DNA of 64,000 nt from positions 16,326,670-16,390,669 of the forward strand of contig NC_133778.1 of assembly GCF_003597395.2 (NCBI RefSeq), read 5' to 3'. Every line of letters begins with the position of its first letter. The stretch's first letter is position 1. The notes under the pieces are model-generated. The model saw nothing but the letters and a program-made list of their open reading frames with translations. It searched no databases and was not told where the DNA came from. The position numbers and the translations under genes were made by a program. Below, one piece after another: positions 1-13,268 of the stretch. The DNA is from Chelonoidis abingdonii. Lineage: Eukaryota > Chordata > Testudines > Testudinidae.

Positions 1-99
1 AGAAATGGCATGTGGTTCGGTTTTAATGCAGCGCTTAGTGACTTTAAAACCCAGGCGTGGCAATCTCCTTTTCCACCCACCATACACCAAACTCTAAAA

Positions 100-490
100 C
101 ACGCATTTTCCCCGTAAAATTTGCAATCCATATACCACAGACATTTTCTGGCCTAGCTCTATTGGTCAGGGGTGTGAGGAGGTGTAATCCCAGATGACAG
201 CAGTGCTGGCAAAAGCCCTTAGTAGACGCCCAGTTGCACCAGCAAAACTGAGCTTTCGCTGGTATAACATATGGCTGTGTGTTTATGGCATTGCTTATGG
301 CCCGCACAGTAGGAATTTTACAAGGGACGGGATACAAAAAACAGGGCTTCGAAAACGAACACACACAAAAACAAAGCAAGAACTCTCCTAATGGTCATAC
401 GATAGTTTTTCTTTACGTGTGTGTGTGGCTAACACAGAGGAGGCGGTGCTGGCAGTGCTGTCAAAATCCCCTCTGGCATTGCCACTCATG
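100..490. repeat. Decayed MITE-like sequence
   Basis: Segments such as GCTGGCAAAAGCCCTTAGTAG (from 206) and GCTTTCGCTGGTATAAC (from 251) resemble the TACACT/GCTGGTATA families of palindromic MITEs in turtles. Ends and target duplications were not found, so the limits are approximate. Confidence 0.3.
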
Positions 491-2043
491 AGTGAGGCAG
501 CTGTCTCCAAAACCTTTTATACGCACCACATTATCATGTGTTGTACTTGTTTATGCAGCATGCATGTGTGTATACTGCACACATAAACAGACGCATACGT
601 AGAGGAGTCCATGACCATAAAAACTAAATGATCTGCCATCAGATCACCCTCCGAAACAGTCACCCTGCCTCTTACTAGTGATTAAGCCTCTCAGATATTT
701 TCCTGTGCCTAGGGCTCCTTTCCTTGCCACAGTCACTCCATTTCAGTGTGGTTGGAAACTTTATACCTCAAAGATTGCCAGCTCTGAGACTTCCTTCAGC
801 TGGGCCAGCATGAAACGCCAAGCAGAAGACTCTCCCGAGCAGCTGATATTTTAGGCGAGTACTAATTTCCCTAATTGCTGGCAGCTCCTGTTACATTTAG
901 TGGTAATGACAAGATTGGACAGCTTTCTCCTTTTACCTCAATACTTGGGAACAAGAGGGTTGCTGTAATTCAGAGTGGCAACAGGACTGGTACACTGGGT
1001 CAGGCAGCAAAAGGCATCTTACGGTTAGAGAGAGAATTTTGGATAGTGAAATAGGCTAAAGTTATTGTGGTAGATGGTGGCCTGGAAAATGAGCGGATCT
1101 AAGTTTAATTAGATATTTCAAGATCTTGGCTATATATATATTTTTTTAAATAACAAAAGGGCTTTTTTGTTCTGCTTGAAACCCAAATTTGCAACAGGGC
1201 TTCGAAACGACATTCAGCGCATTAAAAATTAGATATGTAGTTGAAGTCCCAAGCCATTGTGTGGGGAGAATGCAATGGGACCTGCCTGCTGTAATGAACC
1301 TTTCTTTAAAACGAACAAAAAACAGTGTGACTGTATTTGCTTGTGCAAAGTGCTGGGTTGATAGCTACGGAGACTGAATTATTTTCAGGTATGCCCTGGC
1401 TAGAAGCAATACAAGCTTCCCCGCGTTGTCCCCTTCACTGTTTTGAAAGGCAATAGATACAGATATAGGGAAGTCCTTGTTATCCTTATTGAGACTGTAA
1501 AAAGGGGAAGACGATGAATACTAATGACGGTGGTATTTACTGTGATATGAACCTTGGTTGACTGGGAACCAGACTGAGTCCACATTCATTCTACTCTAGC
1601 CACTTAAAAGCCATCAGATAGCTAACAGGCTGCCACCCTGGCTTGGGTCTGAACCAGCATCAAAACTCCTCTTTCGGAGGGCGGTAGAAGCAATGCCCTG
1701 GACTGTTGATCTCAGTGCTTTGCTTCAGAGGCTCCAGGCTATGCTGTCTGGCTGGACGCATGGGGCTGGCTCCCCCATTGCCACATGAAAGACAGCAAAG
1801 CACATTACTTCCCCTTATGCTGGTGGTCAATGTAAGCATTGCTGTGGGTGCCACCAGGATGTTTCGCAATTGCACATTGCAGAGAGAGGTGACCCATGGG
1901 AATCTCTGTATTAAAAACATGGTCCATGCTGGGAACACATTTGAGAAGCCCTGCATCACAGTATGCCAGTTGTGAACCTGGTTATAGAGAAACTGTTCTG
2001 CAAAATTTATTTCATTCCATCTATCTCCATTACCATGGCATCT

Positions 2044-2262
2044 GAGCACCTCACAATCTGTATTGTATTTATTCTCACAGCACCCCTGTGAGGTAGGGCA
2101 GTGGTATTATCTCCATTTTACAGATGGGCAGCTGAGGCACAAAGAGGCCAGATGACTTGACCAAGGTCATAGAGGAAGTCTGTGGCAGAGCACTGAATTC
2201 AGTGCAGTCTCCCAAGTCCCTGGCTAGCGCCCTGACCACTGGCTCATCCTGCCTCTCCATTC
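2044..2262 (-). repeat. MIR/CORE-SINE-like fragment
   Basis: It reads as a reverse-strand MIR: CTCCATTTTACAGATGGG, GCTGAGGCACAAAGAGG, CCAAGGTCATAGAGGAAG, GTGGCAGAGCACTGAATTC. This ordered set of blocks is diagnostic of MIR-type SINEs in amniotes. The copy is old and diverged. Confidence 0.75.
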
Positions 2263-2610
2263 CAGGAAGTTCGACTGCCCCACAGTGGCGGCTGCACCTT
2301 TTTGTTATCTTGTGCTTTTTGTCCTAATTTGCCACACAGAACCAAGGGCCCAGTATGGCAAACTCGGAGTAACAGCTTGAAGGGTTGGGCTCTGACTGCA
2401 TTCCCATCCCTCAGATAACACATTGCCTGTCCAACCAAGCCACTGACTCAGGACCCTTTCTGGAAACTAAAATGCAAATATCATTTCAGGGTTGTCCCTT
2501 TAAATGAGATAATGAAACACGGTCGTGGTAATTATATGTGCAAATTAAATGTACAGCTAAGCATCTAATTGCATCCTAGTTTTTGTTTTTTTTTTAAATC
2601 AGGTGCATCC

Positions 2611-2635
2611 TGTGTGTGTGTGTGTGTGTGTGTGT
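2611..2635. repeat. (TG)n microsatellite
   Basis: An uninterrupted TG run of about 25 nt, following a T-rich stretch. Confidence 0.95.
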
Positions 2636-2851
2636 ATGCATGCACACGTTTTCAAGTTAAGGAAATTGTTCTCTGTTCTCTAACATGCAGATTCCCAGTA
2701 TACTTTGTCTTGTTTGATTAACGCAGCCTTTGACCTTAGTTTCAATACCTGCGTCTTAAAACCACCTATTATTCATCCCCACTACAAGATTAGGAGAACA
2801 CCTGGGTGTGACAGAAATTACATATAGTGCTGCCATCTTGGAGCCTTGCAC

Positions 2852-3934
2852 TAGGGTTGCCAGTTGTCTGAACATCCAGTCGAAAATGAACCCTGGTGGC
2901 TCCGGTTGAAGCAGGGCTGGCAGGCTCCCTGCGTGATTCTGCGCAGGTCCCAGAAGTGGCAACGTGTCCCTCTAGCTCCGAGGTCCAGGGGCGGCTACAG
3001 GGGCTCCACGTGCTGATTCCACCCTATGTGCCAGCTCTGCAGTTCCGATTGGCCGGGAACCACAGCCAGTGGGAGCTGTGGGGCAGTGCCTGTGGGCAGA
3101 GACAGTGTACACCGCACAGAGACGCCTGGTCACCCCTACACCTAGGAACCGACGGATATGTTGCCACTTCTGGGAAGCCCCTGACGTAAGTACTGCCTGG
3201 AGCCCGCATCCTGCACCCCAAACCCCTGACCCAGCCTGGTGCCCCCTCCCACACCCAAACTCCCTCCTCGAGCCCTCACCCTCTCCCAACCCCTTGCCCC
3301 AGCCTTGAGCCCCCTCCTGCACCCAAACCCCCTCCCAAAGCCTTCACCCTGTACCCGGTCTCATACCCTTGCCCCAGCCCTGAGCCCTCTCCCACACCCA
3401 ATCTACCTCCCGGAGCCTGCACCCCTTCCCATACCCCAACCTCCTGCCCTAGCTCGGAACCCCTTCCTGCACCCTGAACCCCTCATTCCTGGCCCCACCC
3501 TGGAAGCTGCACCCCCTGCCCAGAGTCTGTACCCCCTCCAACACCCTGCCTTAGCTCAGAGCCCCTTCCCACACTCCGAACCCCTCGGCTCCAACCCCAG
3601 CCCAGAGTCTCCTTTTGCACCCCAAAGCACTCATCCCTGGCCCCACCCTAAAGCCCATACCCTAACCTCCTGCCCCCGCCTGGAGCCCCTCCTGCACCAT
3701 GAACCCATTATTGCTGGCCCCACCCCAGAACCTGCACGCCCAGCTGGAGCCCTCACCCTCTCCTGCGCCACAACCCCCTGCCCCAGCCCAGTGAAAATGA
3801 GGGAGTGAGTGTAGGTGGGGGAGAGCGAGCGACAAAGGGGGGATGGAGTGAGCAGGGGCGGGGCAGGGCAGGGGACAGGCAGGGGGCAGGGCAAGAGTGC
3901 CCAGTTCTGTGCAAGTAGAAGGTTGGCAACCCTA
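2852..3934. mobile_element. TIR DNA transposon with internal pyrimidine-rich minisatellite
   Basis: The ends are inverted repeats: TAGGGTTGCCA at 2852 and its complement TGGCAACCCTA ending at 3934. The interior has a GGGAGCTG-containing module (about 3060-3190), then CCT/ACCC-rich degenerate tandem repeats (about 3190-3790), then a G-rich tail. No transposase is present, so it is non-autonomous. Flanking 8-mers match poorly (4 of 8), so a target duplication is not convincing. The 189-codon open frame inside is a repeat artefact. Confidence 0.65.
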
Positions 3935-4927
3935 CTTGAAACCTTGGGGAAAAGAAGAAAGAGGCCGAGGGAATGAAACGCTACGAATGTGAAGGTAGAA
4001 GAAGCTTTGGCACAGTAGTCACATTGTGGAGCTCAATGTGGATCTGGCACCAGCAGTTTCAAGCCTTGCTGTTTACTCTGAGGCATTTTGGCTCCTTCTC
4101 TCTTGTGTCAGCTTGAGCTTTTTCACCACATTGCTTGGACGTGCTTCATGAGAGGGCCTTCCTTTTTCCCCACTCTTCCCATAAATTATATGCTTGCATG
4201 TTACAGAGAAGCAGAGGATCTTCATTATCTGTTGACCTTATGAGGGGTTTTCCTGTTCTCTCTCCCCCATCTCCAAAGGATAGACTGATCTCCTTAGGTG
4301 GAATTTCATGTTAACCCAGTGGCCTGTTTGTAACAGGAGACTGTGTCTCATCTCACTGGAGAGCCACGCAGTGCTGTATGTTCAGAACGGGTTTCCAAGT
4401 GCAGCAGAGGAGAGTTTTATCGCATATAAGGAAGGAAGTACATCTTGCCTGTCGCAAGGCATCTGAAAGCAAGTTAGCGACGGATGTTTAATTGAACTGA
4501 CTCTGTTTTCTCTTTAATTCTTGCAGGCATGTATTGCTAAATTTTCTTGGGGGTTGTTCTCAGCTATGGGTTTGTTATTAGTTAATCCAGCACAGTTCAT
4601 TCCTGTGCAAAACAGACTAAACTTGGGGAATTGTGTGGGAGAGGGGAGCAATCGCTATTAGGATTCCTGGCGTCTGGTCCCCATCCTGCACACAACACTT
4701 ATAGGATGTGGATGGTTGTTCCCAGTTACCGTTGAAGCTCTGTGGATGCCTACAGCAGTTGCTGTGTTATCAAGCTAAATCTTACGATTTTGCTTCCTAT
4801 GTAATGGGAACGTTTCATTTCTCCAAGTCTGCTGGAGGCAGCTGCTCTCTTGTGTTCAGTTCAAATACAGCTTGTTGCAGAGGAGAGACATGGCTCTCAA
4901 ACACATGCAGAAGGAACACCTCCTTGG

Positions 4928-5226
4928 TTTTATTTATTCATATTCTAGTGCCTACTGCCAACCAACGTCATGGCCCCTTGCGTGAGGCACTGTACAACAC
5001 ACGTCTGAAAAGACAAACCATGACCTAACTAGCTCACAATTTAAATATGCGAGATGGGTGAAGGGTGGGGCAAGTGACACAGCATGAAACAGATGATTGG
5101 GAATTAATGACTAGAAAGAGTACAGGATTTGAGGAGAATGACCCAAGGAGTCAGTGGCAGAGCTGGGAATTGAACCTGCCTCTCCTGAATCCCAGCCCAG
5201 TGCCTCAGCCACAAGATCCTCCTTCC
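4928..5226 (-). repeat. CORE-SINE/MIR-like element
   Basis: Reverse-strand SINE with GCACTGTACAACACACG, GTGGCAGAGCTGGGAATTGA and CCCAGTGCCTCAGCCACAAG. The last blocks are the internal promoter region seen in reverse complement. Confidence 0.65.
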
Positions 5227-6372
5227 TCCCTTTGCCCCTTTCATCTGGACTAAAGCTGAACTGTGTATTGAAATTGTAACAAGAACATTGGAAGATTCAG
5301 GATCCGGCAAACTGAAAAAAACCTCCAGGAAATCCCTCATCGGCAACCTAGGACAATCCTCACCTCCTCTCGCCTCACACTCTCACCTGCTCCCTCACTT
5401 GAAATGGTCAGTAACTTCCTGGCATGTATTTTCCCCTCCCTTGTATATTTGGCTATAACTTGTGTTGTCGTTAGCTAACTATATTACGACACACTGGTTC
5501 CTGAGTTCACAGCTTGAAGACCTTTGAGTGAAATCCTGGCCCCACTGAAGTCAATGGGAGGTTTGCCACTAACTTCAACCAGAGTTTTACACTTTGTGTT
5601 TCAATACCCCCATTCCCACTCCTAAGAACTGCATAAAGAACCACTGTTTATAGTTAAGGCCATCAGTTCACCCTTCCTTCGCCTGGGTCTTCTGACATTT
5701 TTCAAGGAGTACAGTGCAGATCACTGCAACAGATGAAGCACAAAGAGAAGAGGCTGAAAATGCTTTCTGAAACACATTACATCATCAGGGTGTTTCTTTT
5801 AAATCTTGTGTCTTGGCTGCCATGGAGGGGAAGAAAGAATGGTGGGGTATGTACTTCTCCGCAGTGTCCTCACTGGCCGAATTTTTGGAGTAATGAACAG
5901 ATAACAGCTAGTAAGCTAAAACTCAATTTGGATTAGATGGTGTTGATTCTGGGGGAGTGAGGGAAACCTCCAGAGGAGTAGTCAGAAATTGATTTAGAGG
6001 ATGGTTGGCATATCGAAGTCCTGTTAGATCATTGGATGCTCCATGAGTTTCCTCCTTAAGGCTTACTTCTTTCATGAGACAGACACCAATCCACAGTATG
6101 TAAAGGGCTTTTCCACCATTACATTGTATAACTAAGGATGATGATTGAGGTTAAAATATTGGACACCACTTCTGGTTTCCCAGTGCTTCTTGTCCTTTTT
6201 GTGTCTGCCTCCTACACTGAATAAGCCCCTCACAGCAAGACCTGTCTCTGTGCATTGTCCAGCACTGAGTGTATTCTTGGCCTTGATGAATAATCGTAAA
6301 CTTTATTTCAAAAGGATGAGGGCTGGGACAATGCTGCCAAGGTTTGAATCTGTAATTCTAGATGTTCTAGGG

Positions 6373-7734
6373 CAGTGTTTCTCAAACTGGGGTCCGTGGA
6401 CCCCTGGGGGTCACTGAGGATACTCCAGGGGGCCCCGCAGGCCCCGCTGATCAACTCTTCCCCCTCCTTCTATCTCCCGGAGGCTACTTAAGCCAGTCGG
6501 GGAGATTTAAAGTGCTAAAACTCCAGTGGCGCAGCGGGGCTAAAGCAGGCTCCGTACCTGCCCTGGCTCCGCACTGCTCTCAGCGGCTGGCACATCACTG
6601 TGGCCTCTGTGGGGAGTGCAGGGTGTCTCCGAGCACCGACTCCACAGCTTCCATTAGCCAGGAACTGCAACTGATGGGAGCTGCAGGGGTGGTGCCTGCA
6701 GGCAGGGGCAGTGCACAGAGACCCCATAGTCCCCCCCAGCCTAGGAGCCCCTGCCAGAGGGATGTGCCATTTGCTTTCGGGAGCTGCCTGAGGTAAGCGC
6801 CGCTGGGATGGAGTCCACACCCCTCACCTGCACCCCAACTCCGTTCCCCAGCTCAGAGCCCGCACCCAAACTCCCTCCCAGAGCCTGCACCCAAACTCCT
6901 TCCCGCACCCAAACTCCCTCCCAGAGCCCACACCCCCTCCCGTATCCAAACTCCCTCTCAGAGCCCTCACGCCTCATCCCCTCCCACACCCAAATTCCCT
7001 CCCGCACCCAAACTCCCTCCCAGAGCCCTCACCCCTCACCCCTCCTGCACCCAAACTCCCTCTCAGAGCCCTCATCCCCATCCCCTCTCACACTCAAACT
7101 CCCTCCCAGAGCCCGTACCCCCTCCCGCACCCAAACTCCCTCCGACAGCCCTCACCCCTCCTGCACCCAAACTCCCTCTCAGAGCCCTCACCCCCATCCC
7201 CTCCCGCACCCAAACTCCCTCCCAGAGCCCGTACCCCTCCTGCACCCAAACTCCCTCCCAGAGCCTGTACCCCCTCCCGTACCCAAACTCCCTCCGAGAG
7301 CCTGCACACCTCACCCCCTCCCACACCCAAACTCCTTCCCAGAGCTTGCATCCCTCACCCCCTCTTGCACCCAAACTCCCTCCCGTACCCAAACTCCCTC
7401 CCAGAGCCCGTGCCCGCTCCCCTTCCTGCACCCAGACTCCCTCCCAGAGCCTTCACCCCCTCCTGCACCCAAACTCCCTCCGAGGGCCCTCACCTCCTCC
7501 TGAACCCCAACCTCCTGCCCCAGCCTCGTGAAAGTGAGTGAGAGTTGGGGGGATTGAGCGACGGAGGGAAGGGGGATAGAGTGAGCAGGGGCAGGAATAG
7601 GTGGGGTGGGGTGGGGATTGGGGGAAGACGTGGAATGGGGCAGGGCCTGGGGCTGAGCAGAGGGACTTGGGGGTCCACAAAAAATTATAAATCAAAATGG
7701 GGGTTCTCGGGTTACTAACATTTGAGAACCACAG
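6373..7734. mobile_element. hAT-type non-autonomous element with minisatellite
   Basis: The TIRs are CAGTGTTTCTCAAACT at the left and the complement of CTGTGGTTCTCAAA at the right. An exact 8-bp target duplication, TTCTAGGG, lies at 6365-6372 and 7735-7742, which is the hAT hallmark. The 1362-bp interior holds no transposase. It has a GC-rich module ending in GAGCTGCCTGAGGTAAG (about 6520-6798), a minisatellite, and a G-rich stretch. The 231-codon proline/serine-rich frame inside is minisatellite translation, not a protein gene. Confidence 0.88.
6808..7510. repeat. Pyrimidine-rich minisatellite inside the hAT
   Basis: About 18 diverged copies of a unit built on CCAAACTCCCTCCCAGAGCC separated by variable CC(G/A)TACCCCCTCC spacers, with a period of roughly 20-45 nt. 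Related but more diverged arrays occur in the elements at 2852 and 45327. Confidence 0.9.
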
Positions 7735-8298
7735 TTCTAGGGATTACATACCACTTACCCGATCCCCTCTATGCCTCACTTGTGTCTACATGTAACTCCG
7801 ATGGCAGGAGAAGTGGAACAGATTGTCCAATGTTCCAGACAAGGTTTATTAGGCAAACCAGTGTTTCTAAACTGAGTGCCTTCTAATAAATGTTATCTTC
7901 AGGGAAATACGCCAGCCCCTACATAAGTAGTTAATGTTACTGCCTCAGTGTTGGCTTATAAAACAACTTTATCTCGTCTGTGACGATAATGATTAACAAG
8001 CTGATTTACAAGGGTGGGGTCACAGGTATTTGGCAAATTTGCTGTCTTGCAGTGGCAGTTATACAGTATCTGAGTTTTACAGTGTTCTCACCTCTTTAAC
8101 TGAAATACTTAACCCTGGACTGCTCAGCAGTTTTGCAGTCATTTCTGAGAGAGTGTCCAACTTGGCCTCCCTTGTATGTTTTTAGTGGCTCAGGAAGCTA
8201 AACATCTAGTAATACAAGTTCAGAAAATTTGGGATATTCCTGGTTTTCTTGCCAATGTTTATTTTCTAATCATTCTTCCACCATGGAATAGTGACAAT

Positions 8299-8481
8299 GG
8301 CTCAGATTTTTAAAGGTACTTAGGTGCCGCTGTTGGCTCACTGTTGCAATGCCTAACTGATTTAGGGACCTAAGCAGCAAGTGCCTAAATCCCTTTTAAA
8401 ATGATATTTAGGCTCCTAAATCAGTGAGGTGTTGCAACGCCACGCACAGTAACACCTAAATACCTTGTAAAAATCTGGGCC
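8299..8481. mobile_element. Short palindromic MITE
   Basis: GGCTCAGATTTTTAAAGGTA at the left is mirrored by TACCTTGTAAAAATCTGGGCC at the right, with inner AGGTG/CACCT arms and repeated TAGG(T/C)NCCTAA motifs. No clear target duplication was found. Confidence 0.55.
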
Positions 8482-8846
8482 AGTATGTTTCGAGAGGTGA
8501 CATTACGTGGTATATCATTGTGTCACACCTCAGCAGGCATGTATTGCTTACATCTAGCATAGAGAGAGAATTCTGCCCTTAGTTCAGGTTGTAAGAAGGT
8601 TTCCACCGAAGTGCTGCTTTTGTCCTTACAGCCTCATTTTCAAATATCTTAAGTCCTTTTTAAAAAAATCCTTTAAAATTTTTTTTTCCCTATTTTAATG
8701 TTTATCGTGTGGTAATTCAGAAATAATGGTCCACCAAGTTCAAACTAGTTTAATTCAAGAGCCCTAGATGCAATAGAATACAGTGTGACTCTTTCAGACA
8801 TTCAGGTGCTTGTTTTTTGGAGTTACTCATCTTGGAAATAGGGATA

Positions 8847-9500
8847 TGTGACGGTGTGACGCTGCCTCCTGCTGATCATCTTGGGAATTAGCTCTTTCCA
8901 GCCCAGGGCACCCTCTGCAGGCCGGTGTCTCGCCTGCCACTGGCCCCATGGCCCTCCCAGACCCCGGTGCCTTTTGCCCAGGGGTTGTGCCCACCACAGC
9001 ACCCCCTCAATTTGGGTCTCCCCACCCCGGGGAACCCCCAATCTCCTATCCCCACCTTGCTTCAGTGGCTACTGCCAGTCATCATCTAGCCCCCACTCAC
9101 TGGGGCTACTGCAGTCTGTGAACCACTCATCATCGGCAGGGGAGGTTGGACCAGCTGCCTCTGCCTATTCCTGGGCTGCCCCTCTGCAGCCCTAGTACCC
9201 TTGTGGGCACTTAACTCGGCCTGCAGCCTGGGGGTTTTCCAAGCCAGAGCTCCCCAGCAAATCTGGCCTTTCCCCAGCCCTGCTCCACTTTAGGTGGCCT
9301 GCTCCACTCCCAGCAGCCACGCCTATCCCTCTCAACAGCCAGAAAGAGACTCTCTTTTGGCTTCTGGCCTCAACCCTCTTATAAGTGCCAGCTGGGCCCT
9401 GGTTAAGCTGTCCATAGTTGTGGTCAGCTACCCACTCAATCCCTCTTACTCTGCTGCAGCCTTCTCCAGGGCTGCTTTCACCCACTATAGGACATATGAA
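8847..9500. mobile_element. GC-rich LTR-like repeat
   Basis: It begins TGTGACGGTGTGACGCTGCC and runs through a C-rich, TGCAG-repeated body (CTCTGCAGGCC, CTGCAGTCTGTGAACC, CTCTGCAGCCC) that I recognise as an interspersed GC-rich turtle repeat, possibly an LTR. The far end and any flanking duplication could not be placed, so the right limit is approximate. The open frames here are incidental. Confidence 0.45.
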
Positions 9501-12500
9501 TTCTGTGATGGTCTCCTGCAAACTTTATACAATTTACCAAAAGTCTTGACAGTCTTTATGTAGGTCACCAAAGATACTGATGTCCTCAGTCCTATGCAAA
9601 CATCTGGTGGACTTCATAAAGTTAACCAAAGGTGCACAAGAATTGCTGTACAGGTGACAGACTCCACAAGTACAAATCATACCTGCGCTTCAGTGGAGGT
9701 TACAACCCCCTGTTCCTGAAATATTCTTTCTTATCTGGCATTGTTAGCAAACTACCTCCCATCTACCCCGTCCCGCCCACACGCACACCGGGGAAATGCA
9801 TGAATGCTCTTAAGTTTTTTCAGACATCTGCCAGTTTTTAGAAAGGTAACCAAAGTGGCCTTGATGCAAGGAGGAGGCATTTCTGTGATTCTGGACTTGA
9901 GTGTGAGGATGTGTGGATGGAAGGGTATTGAGGCACAGACTGTTAGGCCTTGCAAGTTTTGTCAGCCCTCTTCATGGAGCTTGGTGGTTGCAATTTGCAG
10001 GGAGTTTGGCCAACCATTTCTTTTTGTCCACTTCCAGTTTCCAAAGATTAACATTCCCAGTACATCTCTGTGGAATAAAACAATCTGAGTTGGAAGTAAT
10101 TCAGTCTCCATCTTGTCCAGTCGATCCTTGGGCTCTCTGATGAGGTTGCCAGTGCAAGGATGCCAGTTACGTTGTCCGTTCTGACTGGAATGTCTGTTCA
10201 TGAGGAACTGAACTGAGTCTACCAACAGATCGCCCAAATAGTCAAAACATGCTCATACTTTCAGTCACTGGCCTCTTGGGCTAGGCTTGACCCAGTGATC
10301 CAGAGGTGAAATGCTCGGCTACCGTTCAGCTGAGCGAGCCAGTCCCCGAGTTAATTTTTAATGTTAGAAAAATTATTGCAACATTATGTTCCCGCTTTTC
10401 TAGTGGGGTTGGATTGTGCAACCTTCGCTCACATTGGTAAGCACTTACTCACACAAGTAGCCCTATTGACTTCAATGGGACTAGGATGTGAGTAACTCCT
10501 CATCAGTGTCAGTAAGGGGCCGTTATGGCATATTTCCCTGTTTAGAATAAGAATTTGAATTAAAACAAACTAAAAACCTACAGCTGAAAGGTACTCAGTG
10601 AAGCTGGGCAGCACAATATTTATTATATATATTAGTCTAAAAGGACAAGCTAAGGAAACGAAAACCGGACTAATTCCGGCTATAGAAGAGTCGGGCAGCC
10701 ATCAAGGGCTGCATTCTTACTGACAAGCAGTGAAGCTTTGAAGAAGTTCACGTTACCATTCATGTTCACATTAATCTAATGTCCAAAGAGATTTCAGATT
10801 GAACAATAGCCCTTGCTCTCTTTCATCTTCAGTATCCTCCGAGTTTTACAAAGCTTGGTCGCTCCTTACAAATTACATCCAGGCTGCTACCTAACCGAAT
10901 GAACAACGCAACCGAGAGAGAGAGAGAGAATACAGAGAAGAGAGAAGTGCTTGAGTTACATGTTTTCATAATTTCCTGACTTTGCTGGGGTGGCTTGTGT
11001 GCTTTAAAAGTTGCCTAGGACATCTCCTTTGTCCTTTCTGGGCTGGGAAACATGCCGTTTGTTTGGTACAAGAAGCAGCATGAATTTTGTTGATCAGAGC
11101 TTGTCTACAGAGAATGCCAGTGCGCAGCAATCAGCGTGTGAATCTACAGGTACCAGCTTGCCGTTCAAGTGACATCCCATTACTTCTGTAGTTGTCGAGG
11201 AGGGTGCTGTAATGTACTATAATAGCACCAATTTTTGGATAGCCATGAGAGGATGGCTCAGTGTTTCCAAAATCATTTTCAGATTGACTAACTGGACCAT
11301 TTTGGTGAAGGAAGTGCTGCGTGCCAGCATGTGACATTTCATGACTGGGACCCCACACACACACACCAAAAATAAATCCTGACACTCGCAATGTAAAATG
11401 CAGTAAGGAAATTGTTTTAAAACATACCTCCACCGCATTTTTTAACATGCTCAGAATTTGACTTAAAAAACAGACTTTCCCTTCACCTGCAATCTGTGAT
11501 CCCTACTCCAGGTGAAGGAGAACTTAAACCCCAACAATCGCTACCTTTTGGTTAAAATTATCTGCGTGATTTTAAAGCTTTTAAAGCACCTAGCTCAGTG
11601 GGGCACCGATCTCAGATGGGTGCTACTGTAAAACAAATAATTATTCTGAGGAGTGTGATGATTTCAAATCTCCAAGTTCTCCTGTTTCAGTGAGTGGCAT
11701 GTGGCTTTACGTTTTAATAATATAGCTTAGCAAGTTTTTCTGTCTCATCTAAAATCAAGAGGCTCCATTTTTTTTTTCCAAACATAGAAACCAAAAATTA
11801 GCAGCCATGGCCACATTACTGTAATGGAATAAATAAGTCCTTGGTAAGTATTCTATGAGACGTGAAAAGTCCTTTTTTTTTCTGTTCTGGCCAGGTTCTT
11901 ATACCACACCCGTCCCCATGGTGTCTGAATGCCTTCCAATAAGGCAACATTTGCTATTTTAAAGAGCTTGATTGATCAGTTAGATGGATTAATGATGGGT
12001 TTGGGAAGAAGTGCCCTCCCTCAAGCTGCCTTTTTCTCCTAATTAGTATGCTTTTCCTTGCAGTGAGTGTAAATGTTGTTGGTTGGCCAAGGCAGAGTGG
12101 AAGGGGAGAGCTGAAATAGGTGGATTGTGTGCGCCTTTTTCCAATCCCACAGACCATCATTGGCTGCGGCACTTGAACATGACACTGCAATTTCCCTGTG
12201 CAACATATGAGTAATAAATGGCTGCACTCGAGCTGTGGTCTTGAGAAACCAGTGTGAGGCTCTTGCTCACTCTCCTTTTTCTTTAATATGGTTGTAATTT
12301 TTGATCACTTTGCAAGAAGGCTTCAAAGCGAATTGATGCCACCTCCTACCCTAGAGGAAGAGCCCTTCCTCACCCAGTGCACCTACTCAGCAGCCAGGCA
12401 CAATCTGGAGTGCAGGGGGTTCTGTTCGCATTGCTGGTCATCTGGATGGCCCCTGAAGACTTGTTTCTGCGCCTGGGGAGGAGCAAGGCCAGGGATCTGC

Positions 12501-13268
12501 CCTGGGTGCATTTGGATGACTGCGCTGGGGGAGCACTGGTTTTACCTGTTGTACAGATGTAGTGAGTGGTGCCCCTCCCCATGCGCCCTTGGGGAGGGTA
12601 TCCCCTCAGTGAGCTCTGGCTCCACTTAAGAACCGCAGTCAAACCTTTCTCGAGCACTGTGGCAACTGGCCTACAAAGCCAGCACTGGGCTGCTCCCCGC
12701 TCAATGAAAACCAAACTTGTGGGCTCGTAAGTAATGAGCGTGATCCCAACAGACTGCCACCTCACAAAACCAAGACCTGTTAGGCTGACATGCAGGCTGG
12801 GCCACACAGAGGCCTAGTGAGTGCATGGTCAACACTGGCTCCTGTTCTGGGCACCTCAGTAAAATGTTCAGGCTTCTAACCCATGATGAGTGCTGACGGA
12901 AGGTCTGGGAACTCTTGTTTTCACCACAATCACACAGGCCAGTGCGATAGGGCCTCTCAGGTTTGAAATCTAGGCATCTAGCTGCTTATTTAGGCAGTTG
13001 ACTTCAGTGGGAGCTGCAAGCCTTCAGGCTCCTGATTCAGGGTGCTAACTTTGAACATCCGGTTTGAAACTGTTGGCCAGTCTCCTTAGTTCGTCTTGGA
13101 ATGCACAAGCTCTTCTCAGTGGTGACTGGACTGTATTTCAGATGCTCCCCCACCTGCTCAGAAAATGGGCCATGGCCTTTCCACCTGCAGTCACTAGGTT
13201 TTCTGTTGAGGGGCACTGAGAGGACACACCGTCCACTAAGATGCAATGAAAGAAAACTTTAGCTACAT

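Noticed and set aside
3239..3808. 189-codon proline-rich open frame
   Set aside because: Same cause: low-complexity array inside a TIR element.
6866..7490. Regular direct repeats that might suggest a CRISPR-like array
   Set aside because: Units and spacers are all variants of one C-rich sequence in a vertebrate transposon. There are no unique spacers and no cas genes.
6808..7503. 231-codon + strand open frame rich in proline and serine
   Set aside because: It is the translation of a minisatellite inside a hAT element with exact TSDs. There is no domain, and stop-poor frames arise from the C-rich repeat on both strands.
10296..10350. tRNA-like sequence (GCTCAGCTGAACGGTAGCCGAG region, read on either strand)
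   Set aside because: Only a weak box A-like stretch. No cloverleaf or intact B box was found, so it is at best a decayed SINE head.
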